A stretch of DNA of 61,865 nucleotides, from contig JAGQYM010000022.1 of assembly GCA_020436085.1 (NCBI GenBank), forward strand, positions 1 through 61,865. Direction: 5' to 3'. This stretch comes from Cyclobacteriaceae bacterium (lineage in GTDB: Bacteria; Bacteroidota; Bacteroidia; Cytophagales; Cyclobacteriaceae). Positions within the stretch are counted from its first letter, which is position 1. Every line of letters begins with the position of its first letter. Of this stretch, positions 28,474 to 36,984 are shown piece after piece. The notes under the pieces were generated by a model, which did not search any database, had not been told where the DNA came from, and saw only the letters and a list, made by a program, of their open reading frames with translations. A program made the position numbers and the translations under genes.

Positions 28474-29970
28474 ATGCAAGACGTTGTTACCCAGGACCAG
28501 AAGAAGAAGTTGTGGTCTGTTATCGGGGCTTCTTCCGTTGGTACACTTATCGAATGGTATGACTTCTACATCTTTGGTAGTCTTGCTGCCATTCTTGCCA
28601 CTCAGTTTTTTCCGGGCACAAATCCAACTGCCGCTTTTCTTTCAACACTTGCTACGTTTGCAGCGGGTTTTGTAGTACGTCCTTTTGGCGCGCTTGTGTT
28701 TGGCAGATTGGGAGATAAGGTGGGAAGGAAATATACATTTCTTGTTACACTGATTTTGATGGGAGGGTCGACATTCCTCATTGGTCTTGTGCCTAGTTAC
28801 GAGTCGATCGGTGTGGCTGCTCCCTTGATCGTGCTTATTCTCAGACTTGTTCAGGGACTTGCGTTGGGCGGGGAATATGGAGGTGCAGCTACGTACGTTG
28901 CCGAACATTCGCCAGCAGCAAGAAGGGGATATTATACAAGTTTTATTCAGACTACTGCCACGCTTGGTCTTTTTGTTTCTCTTGGTGTGATTTTGATTGT
29001 GCGTCAGTCGATGAGTGTGGAGGCGTTCAACTCATGGGGTTGGAGAATTCCGTTTTTATTGTCTGTGTTTCTGGTTGCTATTTCTATCTACATAAGAATG
29101 AAGATGGAGGAGTCACCGCTGTTTACCAAGATTAAGGCGGCAGGTAAATTATCTGTGAATCCAATTAAGGAAAGCTTTGGAAAGAAGGAGAACCTAAAGA
29201 TGGTGTTGATTGCACTGTTTGGCATTACTGCTGGCCAGGGTGTGGTTTGGTATACGGGTCAATTCTATGCGTTGTCATTTATACAAAAGACCTGCGGTGT
29301 TGAGTTTGTCCAATCTAATTACATTATCGCGGTTGCGTTGCTGATTGGCACTCCGTTGTTTATTGTCTTTGGTGCGTGGTCGGATCGGGTAGGACGGAAG
29401 CTGATCATGTTGGCCGGTCTCGTTCTTGCGGTGTTTTTATATCGACCGTTGTATAAAGGAATGTATGGCCTGACGGACATGTCGGACTCGGCTCCACTAA
29501 CGGAGGAACGAACAGCAGATTCTGAAGGGTTGATCAAAGTGGTGAAGCAATATGCTGACGGCACGATTCTGACTGAACGAGTTACTGCCTCTGACAATGC
29601 TGTCACCAGCCGGCAGATTGTACTTGGTGCCACTTCCTTTTGGAACATGATAGCGCTGGTGGCTGTTCAGGTGATACTTGTGACTATGGTGTATGGCCCG
29701 ATCGCTGCTTTTCTTGTGGAATTATTTCCGACAAGGATACGATACACGTCTATGTCGCTTCCTTATCACATTGGGAATGGGATCTTTGGTGGATTGACTC
29801 CGTTTATTGCTACGAGTCTTTATGAGCTCAGCAAGACTGAGGCGACTCCTGCTGGCGATCCGTTTGCCGGACTGTGGTATCCGATTGGTGTAGCGGCAGT
29901 TTGTTTCGTCATCGGTATGTTGTTTCTCAGCAACAAACCACGTGGCGAAGTGCTTGACGACTTAGGCTAA
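28474..29970 (+). CDS. MHS-family MFS transporter (ProP-like)
   Basis: A 498-residue secondary transporter of the metabolite:H+ symporter family, with about 12 membrane segments. Family motifs include VGTLIEWYDFYIFGSLAA near residue 20, GRLGDKVGRKYTF in the loop 2-3 motif, and ELFPTRIRYTSMSL near 410. The central loop (about 330-390) is enlarged and acidic (EERTADSEGLIK), which is common in Bacteroidota members. It moves organic solutes with protons; the substrate may be a product of the adjacent hydrolase. Its stop overlaps the ligD ATG by one base (TAATG). Confidence 0.93.
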   Translation: MQDVVTQDQKKKLWSVIGASSVGTLIEWYDFYIFGSLAAILATQFFPGTNPTAAFLSTLATFAAGFVVRPFGALVFGRLGDKVGRKYTFLVTLILMGGSTFLIGLVPSYESIGVAAPLIVLILRLVQGLALGGEYGGAATYVAEHSPAARRGYYTSFIQTTATLGLFVSLGVILIVRQSMSVEAFNSWGWRIPFLLSVFLVAISIYIRMKMEESPLFTKIKAAGKLSVNPIKESFGKKENLKMVLIALFGITAGQGVVWYTGQFYALSFIQKTCGVEFVQSNYIIAVALLIGTPLFIVFGAWSDRVGRKLIMLAGLVLAVFLYRPLYKGMYGLTDMSDSAPLTEERTADSEGLIKVVKQYADGTILTERVTASDNAVTSRQIVLGATSFWNMIALVAVQVILVTMVYGPIAAFLVELFPTRIRYTSMSLPYHIGNGIFGGLTPFIATSLYELSKTEATPAGDPFAGLWYPIGVAAVCFVIGMLFLSNKPRGEVLDDLG

Positions 29971-32288
29971 TGGCAAAGAAGTCCCAGTGGACACAGGTTG
30001 GTAAGAGGAAGTTGGAGGCTTCCAATCTGGACAAAATTCTCTTTCCTGAAGATCAGGTTTCGAAGGCCGAGATCATTCAATATTATTTAAAGATTGCTCC
30101 CACGCTGCTTACGCACATCAAGGGGAGAGCGCTCACGTTGATCAGGTTTCCTGATGGCATTCATGGTGAAAGTTTTTATCAGAAGAACCGCCCGGAATGG
30201 GCGCCTGACTGGCTTGAGTTTGTAAAGCTTGGCAGTGAGGAGAAGAAGGATTACATCATCGCTACGGAGCCTGCGTCATTGGTGTGGCTGGCCAACCTGG
30301 CTTCACTTGAGCTTCATCAATTGCATAGTCGTAAGCCTCATTTTGACAAGCCTGATTACATGGTGTTTGACCTTGATCCACCGGAGGGTTACAACTTCGG
30401 GCATATCGTTGAGATAGCGCTTGAACTGCGGGAATACCTGGAGAATTTTGGTTACAATGTCTTTGTAAAGACTACGGGGGGCAAGGGGGTACACGTGTGT
30501 GTGCCGATAGAACCTAAGTGGGATTTTTCAACTGTGTTTGAAACAGCTCAGACTATTGCGAAACCCTTTGTTGAGGAACGGCCAAAGAATCTTACGCTTC
30601 ACATTAAAAAGGAAGCGCGTAAGGGACGTGTGTTGGTTGATATTTACAGAATCCGGCAGGGCCAGAGTATAGTTTCACCCTATAGTCTTCGTGGAAGGAT
30701 TGGTGCTCCTGTTTCGATGCCGTTGTCGTGGGATGATCTTGCTGCTACGAAGACTCCGCTGGAGTATAATATCCGAACAGCGCTGGAGAAGGTAGTGGAG
30801 GAAGGTGATGCGTGGGAAGGTATTGATGCGTTTGCCGTGGAGCTGCATACCAAGCGTAAAGCTAAGGCCACAAAAAAACTTCCTGTAAACAAGAAGCACA
30901 AAACACCTGAACAGCTGGAGGTGTATGAGAAGAAACGCGACTTCGAAAAGACACGCGAGCCATTGGCTAAAATATTAGAGGGTGGCGGGACAAACTTTGT
31001 GGTGCATCGCCATCACGCTACTAATCTTCATTATGATCTCAGACTGGAGCAAGACGGTGTATTGAAATCCTGGGCTGTGCCTAGAGGACTTCCGCCTCTG
31101 CCGGGTGTAAAGCGTTTGGCTGTGCAGACGGAGGATCATCCGATGGAATATTTGACTTTCGATGGCAAAATACCGAAGGGGCAGTACGGTGGTGGCGATA
31201 TGTGGATTTATGCTTTGGGCAAATATCAGATCACGAAGGATAAAAAGGATGGGTTCTATTTTCGTCTTAGTAGTAAGGAAGTCAATGGCGAGTATAGAAT
31301 TTATAAGATCAAGCAGAAGGAGTGGTTGCTGGAAAGGGTGGATACACCTCAGGTGGATTACCTTCACGACTTAATCGAACCGATGTTGTCGGACAGTGCT
31401 TCGAAAACACCAACTGGTGATGATTACATCTATGAAGTAAAGTGGGATGGAATCAGGGCGATGATTTCGTTGGAGGATGGACAGCTTCGAATCAGAAGCC
31501 GAAATCAAAATGATATTACTAAGCAATTTCCGGAGCTTCTGATTCCTGAGAAGGCTTTTCGTGCCAATTGCGGTTTGTTTGATGCTGAGATTGTTTGTCT
31601 CGATAAAACTGGCAAGCCTGAATTCAAGAAGGTGATTAACCGGCTCATGACATCGGGGGAGGGAAATATTGAGAAAGCATCGAAGTCAAATCCTGCCTAT
31701 TGTTACATCTTCGATTGTCTTTATCTGGATGGAAGGCCATTGATCAACGAGCCGTTGTTGCGAAGGAAGGAATGGTTGAAGGACGCAATCAAGCGAGATA
31801 CACCCTATCGCACGAGTGAGTTTGTGGAGGATGGAGAATCGTTGTTTGAAGCAGCGCGGGAGCACAACCTTGAGGGGATTATGGCGAAGGATAAGTTCGG
31901 TCGCTATCAGCCGGGAAAGCGGTCTGATGCGTGGTTGAAAGTGAAAGTTCGTAACACGCGTGAGTGTGTGATCATTGGCTACAATGAGGGGAAGGGTAAT
32001 CGTGCAAGTGCATTTGGGGGGTTACACATTGCTGAAATTGAAAATGACAAACTGGTTTACAGGGGCAAAGTGGGATCAGGGTTCAACGATGCTTCACTCA
32101 AAGAAGTGTTTGGTCAGATTAAGAAGCTAAAGGAGACTAAGAAACCTATCACCAATAAGGTGCTGGACGAGAAGGTTAGCAAGTGGGTGGAACCCAAGTT
32201 GTGGGCAGAGGTGACCTTCGCTTCGTTCACCCCCGACAAGATTTTCCGTGAACCAGTCTTTGTGAGGATGCGTCCGGATTTGGGATAG
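29970..32288 (+). CDS. ligD: DNA ligase D, polymerase-phosphoesterase-ligase
   Basis: A 772-residue multifunctional NHEJ enzyme. The order is polymerase, phosphoesterase, ligase. The primase-like polymerase domain (1-290) has metal ligands Asp134 and Asp136 in VFDLDPPEGYN and Asp224 in VLVDIYR. The phosphoesterase domain (about 325-455) starts with FVVHRHHATNLHYDLRLE. The ATP-dependent ligase domain has its nucleotidyl Lys491 in YEVKWDGIRAM and ends with FREPVFVRMRPDLG, the usual end. It joins and edits double-strand breaks with Ku, which lies 6 kb away on the same strand. Its start overlaps the MHS stop (TAATG). The stop codon (TAG) merges with the first degenerate unit of the 22-bp repeat. 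Confidence 0.97.
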   Translation: MAKKSQWTQVGKRKLEASNLDKILFPEDQVSKAEIIQYYLKIAPTLLTHIKGRALTLIRFPDGIHGESFYQKNRPEWAPDWLEFVKLGSEEKKDYIIATEPASLVWLANLASLELHQLHSRKPHFDKPDYMVFDLDPPEGYNFGHIVEIALELREYLENFGYNVFVKTTGGKGVHVCVPIEPKWDFSTVFETAQTIAKPFVEERPKNLTLHIKKEARKGRVLVDIYRIRQGQSIVSPYSLRGRIGAPVSMPLSWDDLAATKTPLEYNIRTALEKVVEEGDAWEGIDAFAVELHTKRKAKATKKLPVNKKHKTPEQLEVYEKKRDFEKTREPLAKILEGGGTNFVVHRHHATNLHYDLRLEQDGVLKSWAVPRGLPPLPGVKRLAVQTEDHPMEYLTFDGKIPKGQYGGGDMWIYALGKYQITKDKKDGFYFRLSSKEVNGEYRIYKIKQKEWLLERVDTPQVDYLHDLIEPMLSDSASKTPTGDDYIYEVKWDGIRAMISLEDGQLRIRSRNQNDITKQFPELLIPEKAFRANCGLFDAEIVCLDKTGKPEFKKVINRLMTSGEGNIEKASKSNPAYCYIFDCLYLDGRPLINEPLLRRKEWLKDAIKRDTPYRTSEFVEDGESLFEAAREHNLEGIMAKDKFGRYQPGKRSDAWLKVKVRNTRECVIIGYNEGKGNRASAFGGLHIAEIENDKLVYRGKVGSGFNDASLKEVFGQIKKLKETKKPITNKVLDEKVSKWVEPKLWAEVTFASFTPDKIFREPVFVRMRPDLG

Positions 32289-32782
32289 AACAAGCCCTAA
32301 ACAGCAACAAGCACCGGTTAGGATAGCAATGGGCACCAACCAAGACAGCAACGAGCACCAGCTAAGAGTACACAAAGCACCGGGTGAAAGTGTACAGAGC
32401 ATCCGCAAGAGTGCACAGAGTGCCGACTAAGACAGCAACGAGCATCAGGTAAGAGTGCACAGAGCACCAGCTACGATAGGAACGAGCACCAGGTAAGAGT
32501 GTACAGACCACCAACTACGATAGGAATGAGCATCGGACAAGATAGGAACGAGCACCGGCTAAGATAGGAACGAGCACCGGCTAAGATAGGAACGAGCATC
32601 GGACAAGATAGGAATGGGCATCGGACAAGATAGGAATGGGCACCGACTAAGATAGGAACGAACATCAGCTAAGATAGGAATGAGCACCGACTAAGATAGG
32701 AATGAGCACCGGACAAGATAGTAATGAGTACCTGACCAGATAGGATCGACCACCGGATAAGATAGGAACGAGCACTAAGAGG
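32284..32782. repeat. 22-bp tandem repeat array, about 22 units in two subfamilies
   Basis: Between the ends of ligD and the convergent peptidase gene, a 22-bp unit repeats with strict spacing from 32322 to about 32776; the first few units have small indels and unit 0 (32284) overlaps the ligD stop. Type A begins gataggaacgagcacc (or gacagcaacgagcacc), type B begins gagtgcacagagcacc. B and A alternate to 32518 (B at 32366, 32388, 32409, 32453, 32497; A at 32344, 32431, 32475); from 32519 to the end every unit is type A, with two identical neighbours at 32541 and 32563. The first half is older and mixed, the second looks freshly amplified. No spacers, so it is not CRISPR. Confidence 0.9.
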
Positions 32783-32812
32783 CTGGAACACGCGGTGACC
32801 GAGACAGACTCA

Positions 32813-34237
32813 CTATTCTTTGTAAACGTTCAGGCACGATGCATCAAGTTCACCATTCGGGTCATGCATAAAGTCAATCATCACCTTGTTTCTACAATTC
32901 ACATCACCTCCACCATGGCCACCTTCATCCAGTATGAACAGATGTCCATTGGACAAGGTCTCCATCATGATTTTGCCATTTTCCGGAGGAGTCACTGGAT
33001 CAAACTGGTTGACAGTAATTAGCGTTGGGATAGAGGAGGGTTTGAACTTCTTTTGCTCGGCACTCGCACCTGAATCATGCAACCGGCCCAGGTTCATGTA
33101 GGCTGCATTAAAAAGTCCCAGCCGGTAGGGTAACAGCTGTAGCGAATCATATACCCGATCAACTACCTGTTGGGTATTAGCAGGGTCATACATCTCGTGC
33201 CGCTCCACGGCAAACCACATGGCAAAGTTATAGTCGGGTGCATATTCTTCGCTGGCCAACTCAGCGATGAGTGGTCCACCACCGTTTAGGTATTCTTGTA
33301 TAAGTGCTGGAATATCTCTGCGAGAATCGTTGCCATATAAAAGTCTACGTACGAAGAATATCCCATCTTGTGCATTGATGTAAACGTTGTCTCCATTGAT
33401 GGTAAGTTCCAGCGGCTTTTCAGCAAGGCCGTTGATGGCTTTGAAGTAATCTTTCTGAAGCGTTGGATAGGCAGCGTGACATTCGGCATTGTTATTACAG
33501 TAATCTATCACGCGGCCTAGGGCGAGTGCGTAACTCTTAAGGCGGTCCACGAGCATGTCACCTTTGATTGGATTTGGAGAGTTAAGAATTACTGAATTCA
33601 ATTTGTCTGGAAATATATCCTGAGTGACTCTTGCCAGGCGGGTGCCATAAGAAACACCATAGAGGTTGTACTTTTCATACCCGAGGTGATCCATGAGGGC
33701 ACCCACATCTCGTGCATTCTGAAAAGTGTTGTAGTATTGTAGCTCGATTCCGCTGTCTTTACATTTTTGGGAGTAGGCTGTCATGAGGCTGTCCATCATC
33801 TGTTGCTCTTGTTCCTGGTTTGCGTTCTTCGCCATGATATCGTTGAGCTCGATGTAGATGTTTGGCAGGGCGGAGGAGTAGCCGATGCCGCGTTGATCTA
33901 ATAAAACGATATCCTGCTTCTCTCTAAAGGGATGGTCGTACCAGCGTTTAATGGCCCTGTCGACCAGTGAGCTGCCGCCAGGCCCGCCACTGAGGTAGAT
34001 GACAGGAAACGCTGTGGTGTTTGGGTCTTTGCTGTGTAGCACCACATAGGCTATGTTGATTTTCTTGCCATCCGGTTGATAGTGGTTTTCAGGCACGGTG
34101 ATGTAGCCGCAATCAATATCGTTGCCTTCAGGCAAAATAGATTGGAAGTCGCAGGGTGGCGCAGTTTCTTTTGGAGTATTCTGACAGGAGCTAAGAGCAG
34201 CAACGAGGGAGATGAAGGCAACGGAATATTTAAGCAT
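32813..34237 (-). CDS. Lipoprotein alpha/beta-hydrolase peptidase (TAP-like)
   Basis: A 474-residue S33-family hydrolase. A lipoprotein signal peptide with Cys18 (LVAALSSCQN) is followed by the oxyanion motif SGGPGGSS (83-90), the nucleophile elbow GVSYGT (Ser196), a late Asp in FDPVTPPENG, and a His in GGHGGG. The layout fits tripeptidyl/prolyl aminopeptidase-like enzymes with a TAP-type C-terminal domain. It probably trims peptides in the periplasm or on the cell surface. Its end faces ligD across the repeat array, 30 bases past the array. Confidence 0.93.
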   Translation of the reverse strand: MLKYSVAFISLVAALSSCQNTPKETAPPCDFQSILPEGNDIDCGYITVPENHYQPDGKKINIAYVVLHSKDPNTTAFPVIYLSGGPGGSSLVDRAIKRWYDHPFREKQDIVLLDQRGIGYSSALPNIYIELNDIMAKNANQEQEQQMMDSLMTAYSQKCKDSGIELQYYNTFQNARDVGALMDHLGYEKYNLYGVSYGTRLARVTQDIFPDKLNSVILNSPNPIKGDMLVDRLKSYALALGRVIDYCNNNAECHAAYPTLQKDYFKAINGLAEKPLELTINGDNVYINAQDGIFFVRRLLYGNDSRRDIPALIQEYLNGGGPLIAELASEEYAPDYNFAMWFAVERHEMYDPANTQQVVDRVYDSLQLLPYRLGLFNAAYMNLGRLHDSGASAEQKKFKPSSIPTLITVNQFDPVTPPENGKIMMETLSNGHLFILDEGGHGGGDVNCRNKVMIDFMHDPNGELDASCLNVYKE

Positions 34238-34363
34238 AACGAGGGTTTGGATTTTGGAAGGTAACGATCCGACAGGCTATTGGCCAAAGACTAAGTTCGC
34301 TTTTCCACGAATGCCCTATAATCTCTGACGAGAAATACCTCTAACTTGGGGGTTATTGGTAAT

Positions 34364-34819
34364 ATGATACGCATTATCAGATCTGATCCCACCCATCCAG
34401 ACTTCGTGGCGCTGGTGCATAAGCTGGATGAATACCTGGCTGTGCTGGATGGTGAGGAGCACGAGTTTTACCACAAGCTCAATACGATTGGTAACTTGAA
34501 ATATGTGGTGATGGCCTATGAGGATGAAGTAGCTGTTGGATGCGGGGCCATCAAGCAATTCGGTGCTGATGCTATGGAGGTAAAGAGAATGTATGTGGAG
34601 CTTTCCAGGCGTGGGATGGGGATAGGTGTGTTATTGCTCACAGAGCTTGAGAGGTGGACGAAAGAACTTGGTCATCGCAAGTGCGTGTTGGAGACGGGTA
34701 GACGTCAGCCGGAGGCGATCCGATTGTATGAGAAATGTGGTTATGAGCGAATTCCCAACTACGGGCAGTATTTTGGGATGGAAAATAGTGTGTGTTTTGA
34801 GAAGGGTTGGGGCGATTGA
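34364..34819 (+). CDS. GNAT-family N-acetyltransferase
   Basis: About 151 residues from ATG 34364, with GGGGG 16 bases upstream; a TTG at 34346 would add six residues. The acetyl-CoA binding motif RRGMGIGVLLLTEL (about 88-101) is clear, followed by RKCVLETGRRQPEAIRLYEK, a typical GNAT strand and helix. The acceptor is not known. It stands alone between a divergent peptidase gene and a hairpin-rich convergent region. Confidence 0.92.
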   Translation: MIRIIRSDPTHPDFVALVHKLDEYLAVLDGEEHEFYHKLNTIGNLKYVVMAYEDEVAVGCGAIKQFGADAMEVKRMYVELSRRGMGIGVLLLTELERWTKELGHRKCVLETGRRQPEAIRLYEKCGYERIPNYGQYFGMENSVCFEKGWGD

Positions 34820-34840
34820 GATAATAGGACACTAACTAAC

Positions 34841-34867
34841 GCAGTGTCTCCTTCGGGAAGACACTGC
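34841..34867. terminator. Hairpin with UUCG loop between convergent genes
   Basis: GCAGTGTCT and AGACACTGC form a 9-bp stem, extended by CC/GG with one bulged base, and close with a TTCG loop, a very stable tetraloop. It sits 21 bases after the acetyltransferase stop. No strong T-run follows, so it is a stem rather than a classic terminator. Confidence 0.6.
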
Positions 34868-34892
34868 TAGGACATTTGTTGGTTGTCGTGAT

Positions 34893-34970
34893 ACCTCACC
34901 CCAACATCGTCTAAGTTATTGATGTCGTTCACACCGCCCCTCTCCATTTGGAGAGGGAAGGGGGTGAGGT
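34893..34970. repeat. Nested inverted repeat, REP-like element
   Basis: Outer arms ACCTCACCCC (34893-34902) and GGGGTGAGGT (34961-34970) are perfect 10-bp complements. Inside them sits CCCTCTCCATTTGGAGAGGG (34938-34957), a near-perfect hairpin. This layout resembles the dispersed REP-like hairpins often seen in Bacteroidota intergenic regions. It lies between convergent gene ends and could also stop transcription from both sides. Confidence 0.7.
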
Positions 34971-34996
34971 AAAAATAATTCATTAGTTAAGGCAGC

Positions 34997-36226
34997 CTAA
35001 TGCACCCCGCAAATCCTATTGATTACATTCGAAGGCACTTCAAAACCGGTGGCGAGCGCTTGCTTCAGGTCATCACAGGCTTCAGGCTTCTTTCCAACTC
35101 TGTACTTGGCCAGTCCACGGTTGTACAAGGCAATGCCGTAGTCTCCGTATTGCAGCAAGGCAATATCGTAATCTTCAATCGCCTCTGCATAGCGGCTAAT
35201 CTTGTACAATAAATTGGCACGATTGAGCCAGGCTTTTTCATATTGGTCATCTATCTCGATTGCTCTTGATAAGTCATCATAAGCACCTATTAGGTCACCT
35301 GTCTTTTCGCGCGCAAGTCCGCGGTTCATCCAATATTCCGGTTCTTTGCCACTTAACTCTATTGCTTTGTTGTAGTCGGCAATGGCGCCTTTGTAGTCGT
35401 CAGTGTTGAACCTGTACATCGCTCTCTCGCCATAAGCAAAATGTGCGGTAGGGTTTTTGGCAATGAACTCGTCCAGCAGTCGTTCGTCCTCATCAGGACT
35501 GGCAACCTGCCTTTTCAAAATGCTGAGGTTGTGATCTGCGATCGCATGCCCGGGTGTGATAGCGAGTGCAGTCTCGTAGGCAATGATTGCACTCTCTTTG
35601 TCGCCAAGTTTTTCTTCGCACTTGCCAAGATTGACAAAGTAATTGGCCTCATTCTGATCGTAGTAAATAGCAGAGTCAAAATGCAGTTTGGCATTGACTG
35701 CATCGTTGAGCTCGAGTTCAGTCAGCCCCAGATAGTTGAACAGGTAAGCTTTGTTGGCCCCCTGATTGGTAAACACCTGGTTGATTGATGAAGTCACCTG
35801 ATCCTGCTGAAAGTAGATTTGGTTGGTTTCACCTGGAGGTAGCTGCAATAGTTTTTCAAAATCCTTTTTTGCTGACTCCCATTTCTCTAATGAAAGGAGC
35901 AAGAGCGCTCTGCTGAACAGGGCATCGAACTGGTCTGGCTTGAGCTCAAGGTAGATGTTATAATCTCTTAAGGCCCCCTCTACATCACCCCGCTTTTCGC
36001 GGATACCAGCTCGTGAATAATATGAGTCGGCATGATAGGGGTAGAGGTTCAGCGCTTCGTTGTAGTTGGCCAGCGCCTCATCATACTTCTTTTCTTCCAG
36101 GAGTTTTTCTCCTTCGAGGTAGTAGTACATGAAGCTGCTTCCTTTTTTCTCGTTGACGGGAATTTGAGCGTCAGCCATTGCTGTGACTCCGATTACCAGA
36201 AGCAAGAAGAGGTATTGGCGCACCAT
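34997..36226 (-). CDS. Exported TPR protein
   Basis: A 409-residue protein with a signal peptide (VRQYLFLLLVIGVTAMADAQ) and about nine TPR-type helical pairs such as EKLLEEKKYDEALANYNEAL and NLGKCEEKLGDKESAIIAYE. It should be periplasmic, acting as a protein-protein scaffold. Single gene, terminated by the hairpin at 34893-34970. It ends in GVH after a Cys-containing segment, with no further domain. Confidence 0.9.
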   Translation of the reverse strand: MVRQYLFLLLVIGVTAMADAQIPVNEKKGSSFMYYYLEGEKLLEEKKYDEALANYNEALNLYPYHADSYYSRAGIREKRGDVEGALRDYNIYLELKPDQFDALFSRALLLLSLEKWESAKKDFEKLLQLPPGETNQIYFQQDQVTSSINQVFTNQGANKAYLFNYLGLTELELNDAVNAKLHFDSAIYYDQNEANYFVNLGKCEEKLGDKESAIIAYETALAITPGHAIADHNLSILKRQVASPDEDERLLDEFIAKNPTAHFAYGERAMYRFNTDDYKGAIADYNKAIELSGKEPEYWMNRGLAREKTGDLIGAYDDLSRAIEIDDQYEKAWLNRANLLYKISRYAEAIEDYDIALLQYGDYGIALYNRGLAKYRVGKKPEACDDLKQALATGFEVPSNVINRICGVH

Positions 36227-36313
36227 ATTTAAAGTTAATGAGATTTAATGCTTTGATTAGATAATTAAACGCGATATGCCAGAACCTGGGGGACGATTTT
36301 TTGTTTTATCTAT

Positions 36314-36982
36314 ATGGCCAAAACGAAAAAAACTAAAAAAGAACCTCAAAATGCTGAGGACAGGATTTTGCGGGGTTACATCGCCTATGTGCTCGACAAG
36401 GAAAAGGAACCAAAAAGTGTGTTTAAGCTTTGTCAATATCTAGGTATTGACGAGGCTGAATTCTATAAGTACTTCAGTTCGCTCAAGGGCTTGAAGAAGG
36501 AAATCTGGACGGGGTTCTTTAATAAGACTGTGGAGCGGCTCACTGCTGACGCGAACTTTGAATCATTCACCGTAAGGGAGAAACTGCTGGCATTTTATTT
36601 CACCTTCATTGAGGAGCTGGTGAAATATCGTGACTTTATCACTATGGAATTGAAGGGATGGAAAATTCCGTCTGCGCCACCAAAGTCTTTGAACCGATTC
36701 AAAGCTGAATTTGAAAATTGGATCAAGGATCTTTTAGCTCAAGGAAAGGAGAACGATGAGATCAGCAAGCGGCCTTATCTTGACCGAGGCTATCCTGCCT
36801 TGATTTGGTTTCATCTGTTTTTTGTGCTTCAGTTTTGGGTGAGGGATGACAGCAAAGAATTTGAGCGTACTGATATGGCTATTGAAAAATCGGTGAACCT
36901 TGCTTTCGAGGTGATAGGCCATGGGATACTCGATCACACACTTGACTTCGGGAAATTTCTCTATCAACAATTCAGGGCCTAG
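36314..36982 (+). CDS. TetR-type transcriptional regulator
   Basis: A 222-residue protein. After a Lys-rich start, residues 15-65 form a helix-turn-helix of TetR type (KSVFKLCQYLGIDEAEFYKYF). The C-terminal half is helical with the length and composition of a TetR ligand/dimer domain. It probably controls itself and the next gene: the ABC1 kinase starts with GTG two bases after its stop. Ligand unknown. Confidence 0.85.
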   Translation: MAKTKKTKKEPQNAEDRILRGYIAYVLDKEKEPKSVFKLCQYLGIDEAEFYKYFSSLKGLKKEIWTGFFNKTVERLTADANFESFTVREKLLAFYFTFIEELVKYRDFITMELKGWKIPSAPPKSLNRFKAEFENWIKDLLAQGKENDEISKRPYLDRGYPALIWFHLFFVLQFWVRDDSKEFERTDMAIEKSVNLAFEVIGHGILDHTLDFGKFLYQQFRA

Positions 36983-36984
36983 AC

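Noticed and set aside
32471-32665. Minus-strand reading frame with a 22-residue protein repeat within the tandem array
   Set aside because: A 22-base unit shifts frame in each copy, so a 66-base protein period is an automatic by-product. Stop codons occur wherever the unit ends ctaa, and no start signal is present.
32284-32782. CRISPR array
   Set aside because: The units touch each other without spacers, and no cas genes are in the window.
35441-35788. 115-residue plus-strand frame opposite the exported TPR gene
   Set aside because: It is the antisense shadow of a TPR frame with a signal peptide and clear repeats.
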